DNA from: Fidelibacterota bacterium 408169
Lineage (GTDB): Bacteria; Fidelibacterota; Marinisomatia; Marinisomatales; TCS55
DNA length: 64,000 bases
Direction: 5' to 3'
NCBI GenBank assembly: GCA_002256485.1
Contig: NNSG01000001.1
Coordinates: forward strand, 1-64,000
The position numbers were made by a program, and so were the translations under genes. Under the pieces are notes generated by a model. The model saw nothing but the letters and a program-made list of their open reading frames with translations. It was not told the origin of the DNA and searched no databases. The stretch's first letter is position 1; each line of letters begins with the position of its first letter. Shown here in pieces: positions 54,240-62,601 of the stretch.

Positions 54240-55612
54240 GTAATCAACGAGAACAGTGGGGATCAAAACTAGGGTTTATTTTAGCTGCGTCGGGTTCAGC
54301 TGTAGGGATCGGAAATATTTGGAAATATCCTCACATGGCAGGACAAAATGGCGGTGCAGCGTTTACCATGGTTTATTTGGTGTGTATACTTGTGGTGGGC
54401 TTATCCATTGTTATAGCCGAATTTGTCATTGGCCGCAAAACACAATTGAGTCCGGTAGGTGCTTTTGAAACATTGGCCCCAAAATCCAGTTGGAAATGGT
54501 TGGGGTTTTTAGGTGTAGGATCAGCATTTGTGATTCTTTCCTTTTACGGAGTTGTGGGCGGTTGGATTTTAAAATACATTTTCATTTCTTTATCAGGAGG
54601 ATTTAATAGTCTTAAAAATAATCCTCATGCAGCTGAACAATTATTTGGCGGATTTGTTTCTACAACATGGAGTCCAGTATTTTTCCAGATTATTTTTATG
54701 GTCATTTGTATTTATGTAATTGTAAATGGAGTAAAAGAAGGAATTGAAAGATGGTCAAAAATCATGATGCCTTTGATCATTGTTTTATTGATTGTTCTTG
54801 CAATTCGTGGATTGACCCTGCCGAACGGTGTGGAGGGACTTAAATTTTTATTCCAACCGAAGTTTGAAGATTTAACTGCTTCAAGTGTTGTTTTAGCATT
54901 AGGGCATTCATTCTTTACGTTGAGTCTGGGTATGGGTACAATGATTACATACGGCAGTTATCTCGACCGAAAACAAAATCTTTTAAGTTCTGCATTGTGG
55001 GTGATTGCTTTGGATACAGCTATAGCCATGCTAGCCGGGATTGCAATATTTACAACAGTGTTTGCATTGAATGCTGATCCTGCAGGAGGAAAGGGACTCA
55101 TTTTCTTTATTCTTCCATCCGTTTTTCCCCAATTGCCTGGTGGAGCAATTTGGGGAACATTATTCTTTATTCTTCTGTTTATGGCAGCATTAACGTCTGC
55201 AATTTCTATTTTGGAAGTTGTTACTGCCTATTTCATTGATCAAAAGGGATGGTCTAGGAAAAAAGCAACTATTCAATTCGGTGCAGTTATCACGATTGTA
55301 GGAGTATTCTGTTCTTTGTCCATGGGGGGGGGAATTAATCTCACTGAATTTTTAGGAATATCATTTTTTGATTTTATGGATGATTTATCTTCGAAATATA
55401 TGCTGCCGATCGGTGGTTTATTGACTGCATTATTCATTTTGAAAAAATGGGGTGTAAATAATTTTATGGACGAATTAAAAAAAGGTATGGACAAATCGTT
55501 TATATCAAAAGAACTTTTAACAGTCCTTTTTGGAATTGCTGCCACTGTGGTTGGCTTTATTATAATTAGTGAAATATTAGAAGTCGTGTTTGGTATAACA
55601 CTGATCCAATGA
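54236..55612 (+). CDS. Sodium-dependent transporter (NSS/SNF family)
   Basis: This 458-residue secondary transporter of the neurotransmitter:sodium symporter family has about 11-12 membrane helices. The first helix carries the family signature G-S-A-V-G-I-G-N-I-W-K-Y-P (about 20-32), which holds the sodium and substrate sites as in LeuT. Bacterial members move amino acids or related amines; the exact substrate cannot be read from sequence here. It overlaps both neighbours by four bases in a compact run. Confidence 0.9.
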   Translation: MSNQREQWGSKLGFILAASGSAVGIGNIWKYPHMAGQNGGAAFTMVYLVCILVVGLSIVIAEFVIGRKTQLSPVGAFETLAPKSSWKWLGFLGVGSAFVILSFYGVVGGWILKYIFISLSGGFNSLKNNPHAAEQLFGGFVSTTWSPVFFQIIFMVICIYVIVNGVKEGIERWSKIMMPLIIVLLIVLAIRGLTLPNGVEGLKFLFQPKFEDLTASSVVLALGHSFFTLSLGMGTMITYGSYLDRKQNLLSSALWVIALDTAIAMLAGIAIFTTVFALNADPAGGKGLIFFILPSVFPQLPGGAIWGTLFFILLFMAALTSAISILEVVTAYFIDQKGWSRKKATIQFGAVITIVGVFCSLSMGGGINLTEFLGISFFDFMDDLSSKYMLPIGGLLTALFILKKWGVNNFMDELKKGMDKSFISKELLTVLFGIAATVVGFIIISEILEVVFGITLIQ

Positions 55613-56400
55613 TTATTGCCCGCATAGTTCCGCCAAAATCCGCTGCCTATAAAGCTTTATCTAGTTATTCTAAAAAATTAGACGGTTTTATGAAATTGAA
55701 ACCATTTTCTTGGTTTGCTGTTTGGATTCTGATGACGTCCGGAACCAGTGCACAGCAATCAAACTTGGATCGTTTTACCTATTGGGATATGTCATTGTCT
55801 GGGGTTGGTTTAATTACATTATTGATAATCACAATTGTAATGATCATCATTATGGGAAAAGAAAAATTTTCATTTGTTGGTAATGTTTTACATCCCACTT
55901 TTATAATAAATCACACAATAGCTTGTTTAATATTATTTATGACAGGTTGGGGTTGGTTGAGCTGGCTAAATGGAGATTTACTCGTTTCACTTAAATCCTT
56001 TTTGCCTTATTTACTAACGTACCTTTCTGTGCTATTTATTTATCAAATCGATCTGGATTCAATCCCGGAATTAGGTTTTAAGCCCGGAAAAGGGTTAATT
56101 GCTTTTAGTCTCATTTTGATTATATCCAGTGTATTCATCGGAATTGCGTTTGATGACCCGGTCGTCAGTACTGCCGCAGCAGTTATAGCACCATTTTACC
56201 TTATTGCAATTGTGTTCCCCGAACATAAGCGCCATATTGAGCGAGCACGAATTTATCCAGTATTTATTGCAGCCATGTTTGTATCTGTGCGATTACCTTG
56301 GTTATTAATTCCTTTGGGCATTCTCTTTTTTGGATTACGAACGTATCATTATTTTCGGTACAATATCGTTTTTCCAACCTTTGCTGTTGATCATGATTGA
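55609..56400 (+). CDS. Polytopic membrane protein of unknown function
   Basis: This 263-residue protein has about six to seven hydrophobic helices, beginning after a basic N-terminal stretch of about 30 residues. No catalytic or transport motif was recognised. It overlaps the transporter upstream by four bases and the ferredoxin downstream by 8 bases, so it is expressed with them. A link to membrane redox or lipid metabolism is possible from the neighbours, but not shown. Confidence 0.6.
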   Translation: MIIARIVPPKSAAYKALSSYSKKLDGFMKLKPFSWFAVWILMTSGTSAQQSNLDRFTYWDMSLSGVGLITLLIITIVMIIIMGKEKFSFVGNVLHPTFIINHTIACLILFMTGWGWLSWLNGDLLVSLKSFLPYLLTYLSVLFIYQIDLDSIPELGFKPGKGLIAFSLILIISSVFIGIAFDDPVVSTAAAVIAPFYLIAIVFPEHKRHIERARIYPVFIAAMFVSVRLPWLLIPLGILFFGLRTYHYFRYNIVFPTFAVDHD

Positions 56401-56596
56401 AATAGCCGAAAATAAATGTGATTTTTGCGGTTGTTGTGTAGGCGTTTGCCCGGTTAATTGTATTGAGGTTAAAGAAGCTGATATACTTATTGAGCATGAA
56501 ATTTGTATTGATTGTGATATCTGTGTTTATGTTTGCCCTATTGAAGTATTATACCAAATAGAACCCAATAAATCCACATCAGTCGCTGCTGCATAA
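56393..56596 (+). CDS. 2x[4Fe-4S] ferredoxin-type protein
   Basis: This 67-residue protein has two cysteine clusters, C-x2-C-x2-C-x3-C-P (near residues 9-20) and C-x2-C-x2-C-x3-C-P (near 39-50), typical of a bacterial 2[4Fe-4S] ferredoxin. The ATG at 56393 gives M-I-E-I-A-E-N-K-C, the normal start. Upstream in-frame codons overlap the membrane-protein gene and add an unlikely hydrophobic extension. The next gene is a geranylgeranyl-reductase-type flavoprotein one base downstream, for which it is the probable electron donor. Confidence 0.88.
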   Translation: MIEIAENKCDFCGCCVGVCPVNCIEVKEADILIEHEICIDCDICVYVCPIEVLYQIEPNKSTSVAAA

Positions 56597-56597
56597 A

Positions 56598-57785
56598 ATG
56601 TGGAATGAACAAAAGGAATTCGACTGCATTGTCGTTGGAGGAGGACCCGCCGGATCAACCTTTGCTAGAGTGGCTGCTGAAAGCGGCTTATCAGTTTTAT
56701 TGTTGGAGAAAGACCGTGATATCGGCGTACCTGTACGGTGTGGGGAAGCAGTCAGCGATGCGGGTTTACGCATTTTTCATGAACCGGATCCCCGTTGGAT
56801 AGCATCTACCATCAACCGTATTAAATTAGTTGCACCCAATGAAACAGTGGTTGAATTCGATTTACATCAAAAAGGGTATATACTCGACCGTCGTATTTTT
56901 GATTATGATCTTGCAGAATTCGCTTCAATTGCAGGAGCACAAATTGTAACCAAAGCATATATAGATGGGTTGATTATTGAAGATGATAAGGTTGTAGGAG
57001 TGAAAGGGACTCACGTTGGAGAACGGTTTGAAAAACGTGCTAAAATTGTTGTGGGTGCAGATGGTGTTGAAAGTAGAGTTGGTCGATGGGCTGGACTTAA
57101 AACAACAGTTAAGCTAAAGGATATGGAGTGCGGTATTCAAAAGACGGTGACGGGTATTGATGTAGATGAACATATGTTTGATTTTTATTTATCAAGAAAA
57201 TGGGCTCCAGGAGGATATTTATGGGTCTTTCCAAAAGGAAAACACAAAGCCAATATTGGACTCGCCATTTCGGGACTTTATGCAAAAGATGGCAAAGCTG
57301 CCCACAAATTCCTTGATGAATTCTTGGCTTGGAAATATCCCAATGCATCCGTGCTAACGACTGTTGTGGGTGGAGTACCTGTTGCTAAAACAGTGAAACA
57401 TATGGTGATGGACGGGCTAATGCTTGTTGGTGACGCCGCACGTACTGTTAATCCTGTAACGGGAGGTGGAATTATTCCCGGTATGCGCAGCGGTTTGCTG
57501 GCAGCAGAAACAGCAGTAAAAGCACTTAAGAATAGTGGCCCGACACGTAAAAATTTAATTCAATATGAAAAGGAATGGCACAAAATCGGCGGAAAGAATC
57601 ATGAACGATTTTATCGTATCAAGGAAACTATTTTCCGTTTTACAGATGATGAGCTGAATCGAATTGCCAACGGTATTGCAAACGTTCCTGAAGATAGTCG
57701 CAGTTTGCTTAAGCTATTCACTATTGCTGCCAGCAAAAAACCTTCCTTGTTGATTGACGTCGCTCGAGTGTTTACCGGAATATAA
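56598..57785 (+). CDS. Geranylgeranyl reductase family FAD protein
   Basis: This 395-residue flavoprotein reduces prenyl double bonds, as in quinone side chains or isoprenoid lipids. The FAD-binding V-V-G-G-G-P-A-G-S-T motif is at residues 12-21. The family C-G-E-A-V block is near 47. The substrate-site motif Y-L-W-V-F-P-K-G is near residue 211, and the second FAD motif L-V-G-D-A-A-R-T near 277. It follows a ferredoxin, as in archaeal reductases that take electrons from ferredoxin. Substrate (menaquinone tail or free prenyl chain) is not determined by sequence. Confidence 0.87.
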   Translation: MWNEQKEFDCIVVGGGPAGSTFARVAAESGLSVLLLEKDRDIGVPVRCGEAVSDAGLRIFHEPDPRWIASTINRIKLVAPNETVVEFDLHQKGYILDRRIFDYDLAEFASIAGAQIVTKAYIDGLIIEDDKVVGVKGTHVGERFEKRAKIVVGADGVESRVGRWAGLKTTVKLKDMECGIQKTVTGIDVDEHMFDFYLSRKWAPGGYLWVFPKGKHKANIGLAISGLYAKDGKAAHKFLDEFLAWKYPNASVLTTVVGGVPVAKTVKHMVMDGLMLVGDAARTVNPVTGGGIIPGMRSGLLAAETAVKALKNSGPTRKNLIQYEKEWHKIGGKNHERFYRIKETIFRFTDDELNRIANGIANVPEDSRSLLKLFTIAASKKPSLLIDVARVFTGI

Positions 57786-60601
57786 TGGAACGAAAAGAAC
57801 TCCTACGAAAACTCGATCTTTCCACTTACATCGCTTTCGATTTTGAAACGACAGGATTAAGCCCGGAAAATGACCGCATAATAGAAATTGCAGCTATCAA
57901 GTTTGAAGGGGGCGAGGCTGTTGACCGTTTTGTCACGTTGGTAAATCCTGAAAGGCAAATTGATTCATTCATTACGGATATTACCGGTATTTCCAATGCC
58001 ATGGTTTCCGATGCTCCGATTGAACGAAATATCGTGGATGATATTCTCGACTTTATGGAAGATTATCCCTTAGTCGCTCACAATATCTCATTTGATATTA
58101 ATTTTTTAAATAATCTTTGTGAGCGCTATGATAAAAAAATAATAGAACATCAGTTATATGATACACTTCAATTGGCACGAACATTCTTATTTTTTCATCC
58201 AACCCACAGTTTAGGTTCGATTGCAGAATATTTCAATATGTCAGCTGTGGGTTCACACCGAGCTGAGGCGGATACTGAAAATACAGGTATCATTTTTCAC
58301 CATTTAGTTCAAGAAGCTGCCAGTTATCCATTGGAAGTATTTTCTAAAATATTGGCTGTGTCAAAAAATCATGACATACACAATGGACCCTTATACATCA
58401 ATATCAGTAATGAACTGAAAAATGAGGGCAATCTTAAAACAGGATTGGTGGAATCTGATATTGATAAACAATTATACAGTAATGTTTTTGCTGCAACAGG
58501 TCAGAGTGATTTATCTGAATTAACTGTGGAAGATGTTTTTGCTGAAGGCGGTCGATTAAATCAAGTAATGGAAACTTATGAAGCCCGTAGATCACAGCAG
58601 GAATACGGGGAATATGTCACTAAAATCCTGAATGATGAACAAAGTTACAGCGCAATTGAAGCCGGTACAGGTTTGGGAAAATCCATGGCCTACCTTTTTC
58701 CTGCATTGCAAAAAGCATTTAGTAATGAAAATGAAAGTCCCGTAGTGATTTCATGCCATACAAAACATTTGCAGGATCAATTATTCAATAAGGATTTACC
58801 ATTATTGGCGGAGGCGCTTGATGTGCCTCTCCATGCCATGATTTTAAAAGGTCGAAATAATTATATTTGTTTAACTCGCCTTAACTGGCTCATAACAGAT
58901 GCCCATCAGTTGCTGCGCAAAGATGAAATAGAATCTTTATTTCCTATCATCGCATGGCTCAATGTTACTCAATCGGGAGATTTATCTGAATGCGCTGGTT
59001 TTTGGGGTTTTCGCCCCTTCAAGATTGTGGAAATGATCCAAAGTGAACCGGGGTTTTGTACAACATCTGTTTGCTCTGGAAATGACGGTTGCTATTTTGG
59101 GCCTTTACGACAGTCTGTTCATGAATCGCAAGTGATTGTTGTAAATCATGCTCTGCTGCTTTCCAACATGAATAATCCGGGAATATTGCCGGATTATGAA
59201 GCTGTCATTATTGATGAAGCCCACAATCTTGTGGATGTCGCGTATGATCAACTTTCGCTGCAAGTGAACATGTTCAAAGTAAATGCCATTCTGGATATTA
59301 TTGATCCTAATATAACCAGCGCCAAGCGTTGGACTCAAAAACTTGAATTATTACTGGATGATCATCCGGATTTGAAAATGCATTATAAAGCATTGCAGTT
59401 AAACTGCGTAACATCACGAGAATATGGCCAAGTATTTTTTGACGATCTTTCAGGAGTCATCTCCGGTAGAATTAAAAAAGATATTCCTTATCCCCAGCAT
59501 ATCATGCTCCGAGACTTATCGGAAGGATATAGCTCTGTATTATCGCAATTACAGGAATTTGAATTAGCATTATCTGAAGTCAATGAGTCGATAAAAGGAG
59601 TATTGGGCCAATTGCAGAGATTGGATCCCGGAAATGAGGAATTAGGTGATGTGGCGCAATTATTTGAACATAGTATTGAGGTAATAGAAAAATTACAGAC
59701 AGAAGTTGCGTTATTGACCCATGATCAGCAGAATGGCTGGGTCTATTGGCAGCAGGGCCAATATCGCCAAGGGCGAGGGGGAGAAAAAGTGTTGCATATA
59801 TCTGTAAATGGTGCGCCTATAGATATTGCCGAGGACTTGGCGCGTACATTTTTTGATACTATTAGGCAATGCATCTTAACGTCAGCTACGCTCCGTGTTG
59901 AAGAAAGTTTTGATTATTTTCTGCAGCGATCCGGTCTTGCATTTTTGGACGATGATCATGTTCACACTGCGGAGTTTCACAGTCCTTTTTATTATGAAGA
60001 TCAAGTACGATATTTTCAATATAAAGGGAAAAATGGCCAGAACCCAAAACTTGTTGCAGATGTGATTTATGAATGTCATAAACACACTGGAAAGCGTATT
60101 ATGGCATTATTTACCTCTCGTGCAGCATTAAACCATGTTTATCATGAATTGCAAACGAAACCGGGAGGTCGTGAACTTCCTATGTTTGCCCAAGTTGCCG
60201 GTTCCTCCCGATACGCCATGCTCCGTGGAATGCACCGCACAAAAAACGGAATTCTATTGGGGACGAATGCATTTTGGGAAGGGGTGGATCTCCCACGTGA
60301 TTTGTTGGAAATATTGATCATATCAAAATTACCATTCAGCGTTCCAACGGAACCCCGCGTTCAGGCATACAGCAATATGCTTCAGCAGCAAGGTAGAAAT
60401 TCATTTATGGACTTTAGTGTTCCGGAAGCGGTGGTGCGCTTTCGACAGGGATTTGGACGGTTGATTCGCACCATTGAAGATGAAGGATTATTTATTGTAA
60501 TGGATGAGCGGATTGTTGAAAAGCGCTATGGTTCTGTTTTTAGTGATACCATTCCGGTTCGAATGGAACTCTTTTCAATTGTTGAAGAATTGATTAAGTA
60601 A
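57785..60601 (+). CDS. dinG: DnaQ-DinG fusion: 3'-5' exonuclease and XPD-like helicase
   Basis: In this 938-residue protein, residues about 14-175 are a DEDDh exonuclease with D-F-E-T-T-G, N-I-S-F-D and H-R-A-E-A-D motifs. Residues about 265-930 are a DinG/XPD-type SF2 helicase with Walker A A-G-T-G-L-G-K-S (near 293) and D-E-A-H (near 476). Cysteines near 361, 425, 430 and 436 could bind the FeS cluster. The C-terminal half has the R-x-x-Q-G-x-G-R-L-I-R motif VI. Such fusions occur in Firmicutes and elsewhere and act in DNA repair or structure resolution. Its ATG overlaps the reductase stop by one base. Confidence 0.92.
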   Translation: MERKELLRKLDLSTYIAFDFETTGLSPENDRIIEIAAIKFEGGEAVDRFVTLVNPERQIDSFITDITGISNAMVSDAPIERNIVDDILDFMEDYPLVAHNISFDINFLNNLCERYDKKIIEHQLYDTLQLARTFLFFHPTHSLGSIAEYFNMSAVGSHRAEADTENTGIIFHHLVQEAASYPLEVFSKILAVSKNHDIHNGPLYINISNELKNEGNLKTGLVESDIDKQLYSNVFAATGQSDLSELTVEDVFAEGGRLNQVMETYEARRSQQEYGEYVTKILNDEQSYSAIEAGTGLGKSMAYLFPALQKAFSNENESPVVISCHTKHLQDQLFNKDLPLLAEALDVPLHAMILKGRNNYICLTRLNWLITDAHQLLRKDEIESLFPIIAWLNVTQSGDLSECAGFWGFRPFKIVEMIQSEPGFCTTSVCSGNDGCYFGPLRQSVHESQVIVVNHALLLSNMNNPGILPDYEAVIIDEAHNLVDVAYDQLSLQVNMFKVNAILDIIDPNITSAKRWTQKLELLLDDHPDLKMHYKALQLNCVTSREYGQVFFDDLSGVISGRIKKDIPYPQHIMLRDLSEGYSSVLSQLQEFELALSEVNESIKGVLGQLQRLDPGNEELGDVAQLFEHSIEVIEKLQTEVALLTHDQQNGWVYWQQGQYRQGRGGEKVLHISVNGAPIDIAEDLARTFFDTIRQCILTSATLRVEESFDYFLQRSGLAFLDDDHVHTAEFHSPFYYEDQVRYFQYKGKNGQNPKLVADVIYECHKHTGKRIMALFTSRAALNHVYHELQTKPGGRELPMFAQVAGSSRYAMLRGMHRTKNGILLGTNAFWEGVDLPRDLLEILIISKLPFSVPTEPRVQAYSNMLQQQGRNSFMDFSVPEAVVRFRQGFGRLIRTIEDEGLFIVMDERIVEKRYGSVFSDTIPVRMELFSIVEELIK

Positions 60602-61055
60602 TCGTTTTTAGATCTGCTAAAAGAATTTCTTTTTCTTCTTTATTGTTAATTTTATCACACAGATTTTTTGCAAATTGAAGATGCTCGTTTCTCAAATCTG
60701 CATTCCCATCTATACTATGAACTCGAGCCAATGCTTCATGAGCATACCCTAAATAAAATGGTCCCTCATTTTCGCTGAACTCCAAACACAATTTTCCATA
60801 ACGTTCTGCCTGTTCCAAGTTTCGGGCCAATGCATAACAACGGGCTATTTGCCAGCATCCAATGCTTTTATGGCGATCCGTGCAATCTTTACGTTTTGAC
60901 CAGTGAAACAGTGACGCCATGGCATAATGGACCATTTCGTCGTTTTCTTCAGAGGTACGATTTTGTTTATCGATTAATTTCCATGCTTCGTTGAAGCAGT
61001 GAACAGAGAAATATTTATGGAGTTCAGCTTTCTTTTCGAAGTCGAGATCAGGCAT
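60594..61055 (-). CDS. TPR-like hypothetical protein
   Basis: This 153-residue, mostly helical cytoplasmic protein has repeats of the W-x-x-A-x-x-Y-x-x-A-R-x-x-x-x-A kind in residues about 65-115, resembling tetratricopeptide helices. It is rich in Cys, His and aromatic residues but has no metal-binding spacing I recognise. Its 3' end overlaps the end of the convergent helicase gene by 8 bases. It starts 14 bases after a YecH-like gene on the same strand. Confidence 0.6.
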   Translation of the reverse strand: MPDLDFEKKAELHKYFSVHCFNEAWKLIDKQNRTSEENDEMVHYAMASLFHWSKRKDCTDRHKSIGCWQIARCYALARNLEQAERYGKLCLEFSENEGPFYLGYAHEALARVHSIDGNADLRNEHLQFAKNLCDKINNKEEKEILLADLKTIT

Positions 61056-61069
61056 TTATACAATCGTGA

Positions 61070-61309
61070 TCAATGATCACATATTTTTGAAGGATCTGTA
61101 TTAAAACCCTCTTCCGATAAAATAAATTTTCCTTTCCCTGAAAGAAATCGAATAATTTCAACAGCATTCATATTTTCTGCTGAACACGTATAAAACCGAG
61201 CTTCATCGCCAAATGTTTCAATAATTTCATTTTTTAATCCGTCTGCCGTGTACGCTTTTCCAGATTTAATCATCATTTCCATGACTTCGTGCCCATGTAT
61301 TCTATTCAT
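61070..61309 (-). CDS. YecH-like metal-binding protein (DUF2492)
   Basis: This 79-residue protein has the family start I-H-G-H-E-V-M and the block F-Y-T-C-S-A-E-N-M near residue 39, then a C-terminal C-x-H. These conserved His and Cys residues are typical of the YecH/DUF2492 family, thought to bind metal. No function is established. It sits between two small minus-strand genes in a likely short operon. Confidence 0.85.
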   Translation of the reverse strand: MNRIHGHEVMEMMIKSGKAYTADGLKNEIIETFGDEARFYTCSAENMNAVEIIRFLSGKGKFILSEEGFNTDPSKICDH

Positions 61310-61333
61310 TTATTTGCTCCATGTTATATTAAT

Positions 61334-61723
61334 CTACAACGTCTCAAAAATGCTTTCAAATTTACCTTCAGAACCGCAGTAGATACATTTATTATGTCTT
61401 TTATTCACAACCCGTTTACAACTTTTACATTTTAAGACATTTCGATTTGTTAATTTTCCATCTGCAGTTCCGTCCATGAGATCCACTTCTTTAATTTTTT
61501 CCATCAAGTCTTCTTCAGACAATGAGTGGTTTTCCTGGACATACGTCCACAATGCTCTGCATACTAATGACAACTTATCAATCTTCTCCTCCAATTCCCG
61601 AATATCCCGTTTTGTATCTAGTGTTTTTGATTCAACTTCCCGAGCCCTCGTACGCATATCTGTCTTTGTATCATAAATATACTTGGTCTGAAATATTTCC
61701 CAAAAAAATTCTAACATTACCAT
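61334..61723 (-). CDS. Zinc-ribbon protein with coiled-coil
   Basis: This 129-residue protein has an N-terminal hydrophobic or aromatic segment (1-15), a long coiled-coil (about 25-60) and a C-terminal zinc ribbon C-K-S-C (about 98-101) and C-I-Y-C (about 113-116). The overall plan suggests a small membrane-associated or scaffold protein. The family is not recognised. An alternative start two codons in (M-L-E-F-F) is equally possible. It lies 14 bases after the ureohydrolase gene on the same strand. Confidence 0.6.
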   Translation of the reverse strand: MVMLEFFWEIFQTKYIYDTKTDMRTRAREVESKTLDTKRDIRELEEKIDKLSLVCRALWTYVQENHSLSEEDLMEKIKEVDLMDGTADGKLTNRNVLKCKSCKRVVNKRHNKCIYCGSEGKFESIFETL

Positions 61724-61737
61724 ACTAATACCTAAAG

Positions 61738-62538
61738 CTAATTATTCATTTTGGCCAAAAGTTCTTTCAATAGCTTTACGCAGACCATTGCGGCCATATC
61801 ATTGATATCACGATCGGGATTGTATTCAACAATGTCCGCTCCCACAATTTCATAATCCAGATTTTGAATCATTTGCAATGCTTGCCGTGTGGACAACCCA
61901 CCTGGTTCATGGTGGGAAACTCCCGGTGCAAAAGCAGGGTCAAGGCCATCCAAGTCAATGGATATATACACGGGCCCGTCAAAATCAAACTTCATGGACG
62001 AGTCAAAATCTATCATATCGTGTACTTCCACATTAAATCGGTCAATTTGATTTTGTTGAAGTGGACTTATCGTACGAATGCCTACTTGAACTAGTTTATT
62101 CACCAAACCAATTTCCATGATACGGGCAAACGGCGAAGCATGAGAAAATGGATTTTCCTCAAAATTGTCATAAAGATCCGGATGGGCATCGATGTGAAAG
62201 ATATTCAATTTTTCGTATTTTTCAGCAAATGCCTTCAAAATGGGAAATGTAATAGAATGATCACCTCCAATGGAAAGTGGTTTAATTCCTTTATCCAATA
62301 AACCACGAATACTGTTTTCGATTTGATCCATGGCTTCAGCACCACTGCTCAATTCAACATTGCCAACATCATCCCAGCAGGGGTTATCTCTAAAATCGAC
62401 TCCATTTTCAGCGCAGAGGTTAATGGAATAAGAATCAAGGTTTTTGCGGATAACGTCAGGCGCTTTCGCCGGTCCTTTCATAAATGACGAATTTTCATCT
62501 AGAGGAAAGCCAATTACAGAGATTTGAGAATTAGGCAT
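61738..62538 (-). CDS. Agmatinase/arginase family ureohydrolase
   Basis: This 266-residue manganese-dependent ureohydrolase has metal ligands in G-G-D-H-S (near residue 93), H-I-D-A-H-P-D (near 115) and S-I-D-L-D-G-L-D-P-A-F-A-P-G (near 194-207). The H-H-E-P-G-G loop is agmatinase-like. Substrates in the family are agmatine, arginine, guanidinobutyrate or formiminoglutamate. Its divergent neighbour is histidine ammonia-lyase, which raises formiminoglutamate (HutG role) as an alternative, though the sequence looks more like SpeB. It is complete. Confidence 0.85.
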   Translation of the reverse strand: MPNSQISVIGFPLDENSSFMKGPAKAPDVIRKNLDSYSINLCAENGVDFRDNPCWDDVGNVELSSGAEAMDQIENSIRGLLDKGIKPLSIGGDHSITFPILKAFAEKYEKLNIFHIDAHPDLYDNFEENPFSHASPFARIMEIGLVNKLVQVGIRTISPLQQNQIDRFNVEVHDMIDFDSSMKFDFDGPVYISIDLDGLDPAFAPGVSHHEPGGLSTRQALQMIQNLDYEIVGADIVEYNPDRDINDMAAMVCVKLLKELLAKMNN

Positions 62539-62601
62539 ATGTGAATTTAATAAACTATAATTGATATTTTATTATATTGATTACTCCTCATAAATTCTCC
62601 A
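62539..62601. promoter_or_regulatory. Divergent promoter gap before hutH
   Basis: Only 63 AT-rich bases separate the divergent ureohydrolase and histidine ammonia-lyase genes. They include TATAAT at 62556-62561 on the plus strand. The tight spacing makes shared control of the two genes likely. No operator palindrome was clear. Confidence 0.35.

Noticed and set aside
56264-56497. Minus-strand open frame opposite the ferredoxin
   Set aside because: Its composition follows from the Cys-rich ferredoxin on the other strand; no independent support.
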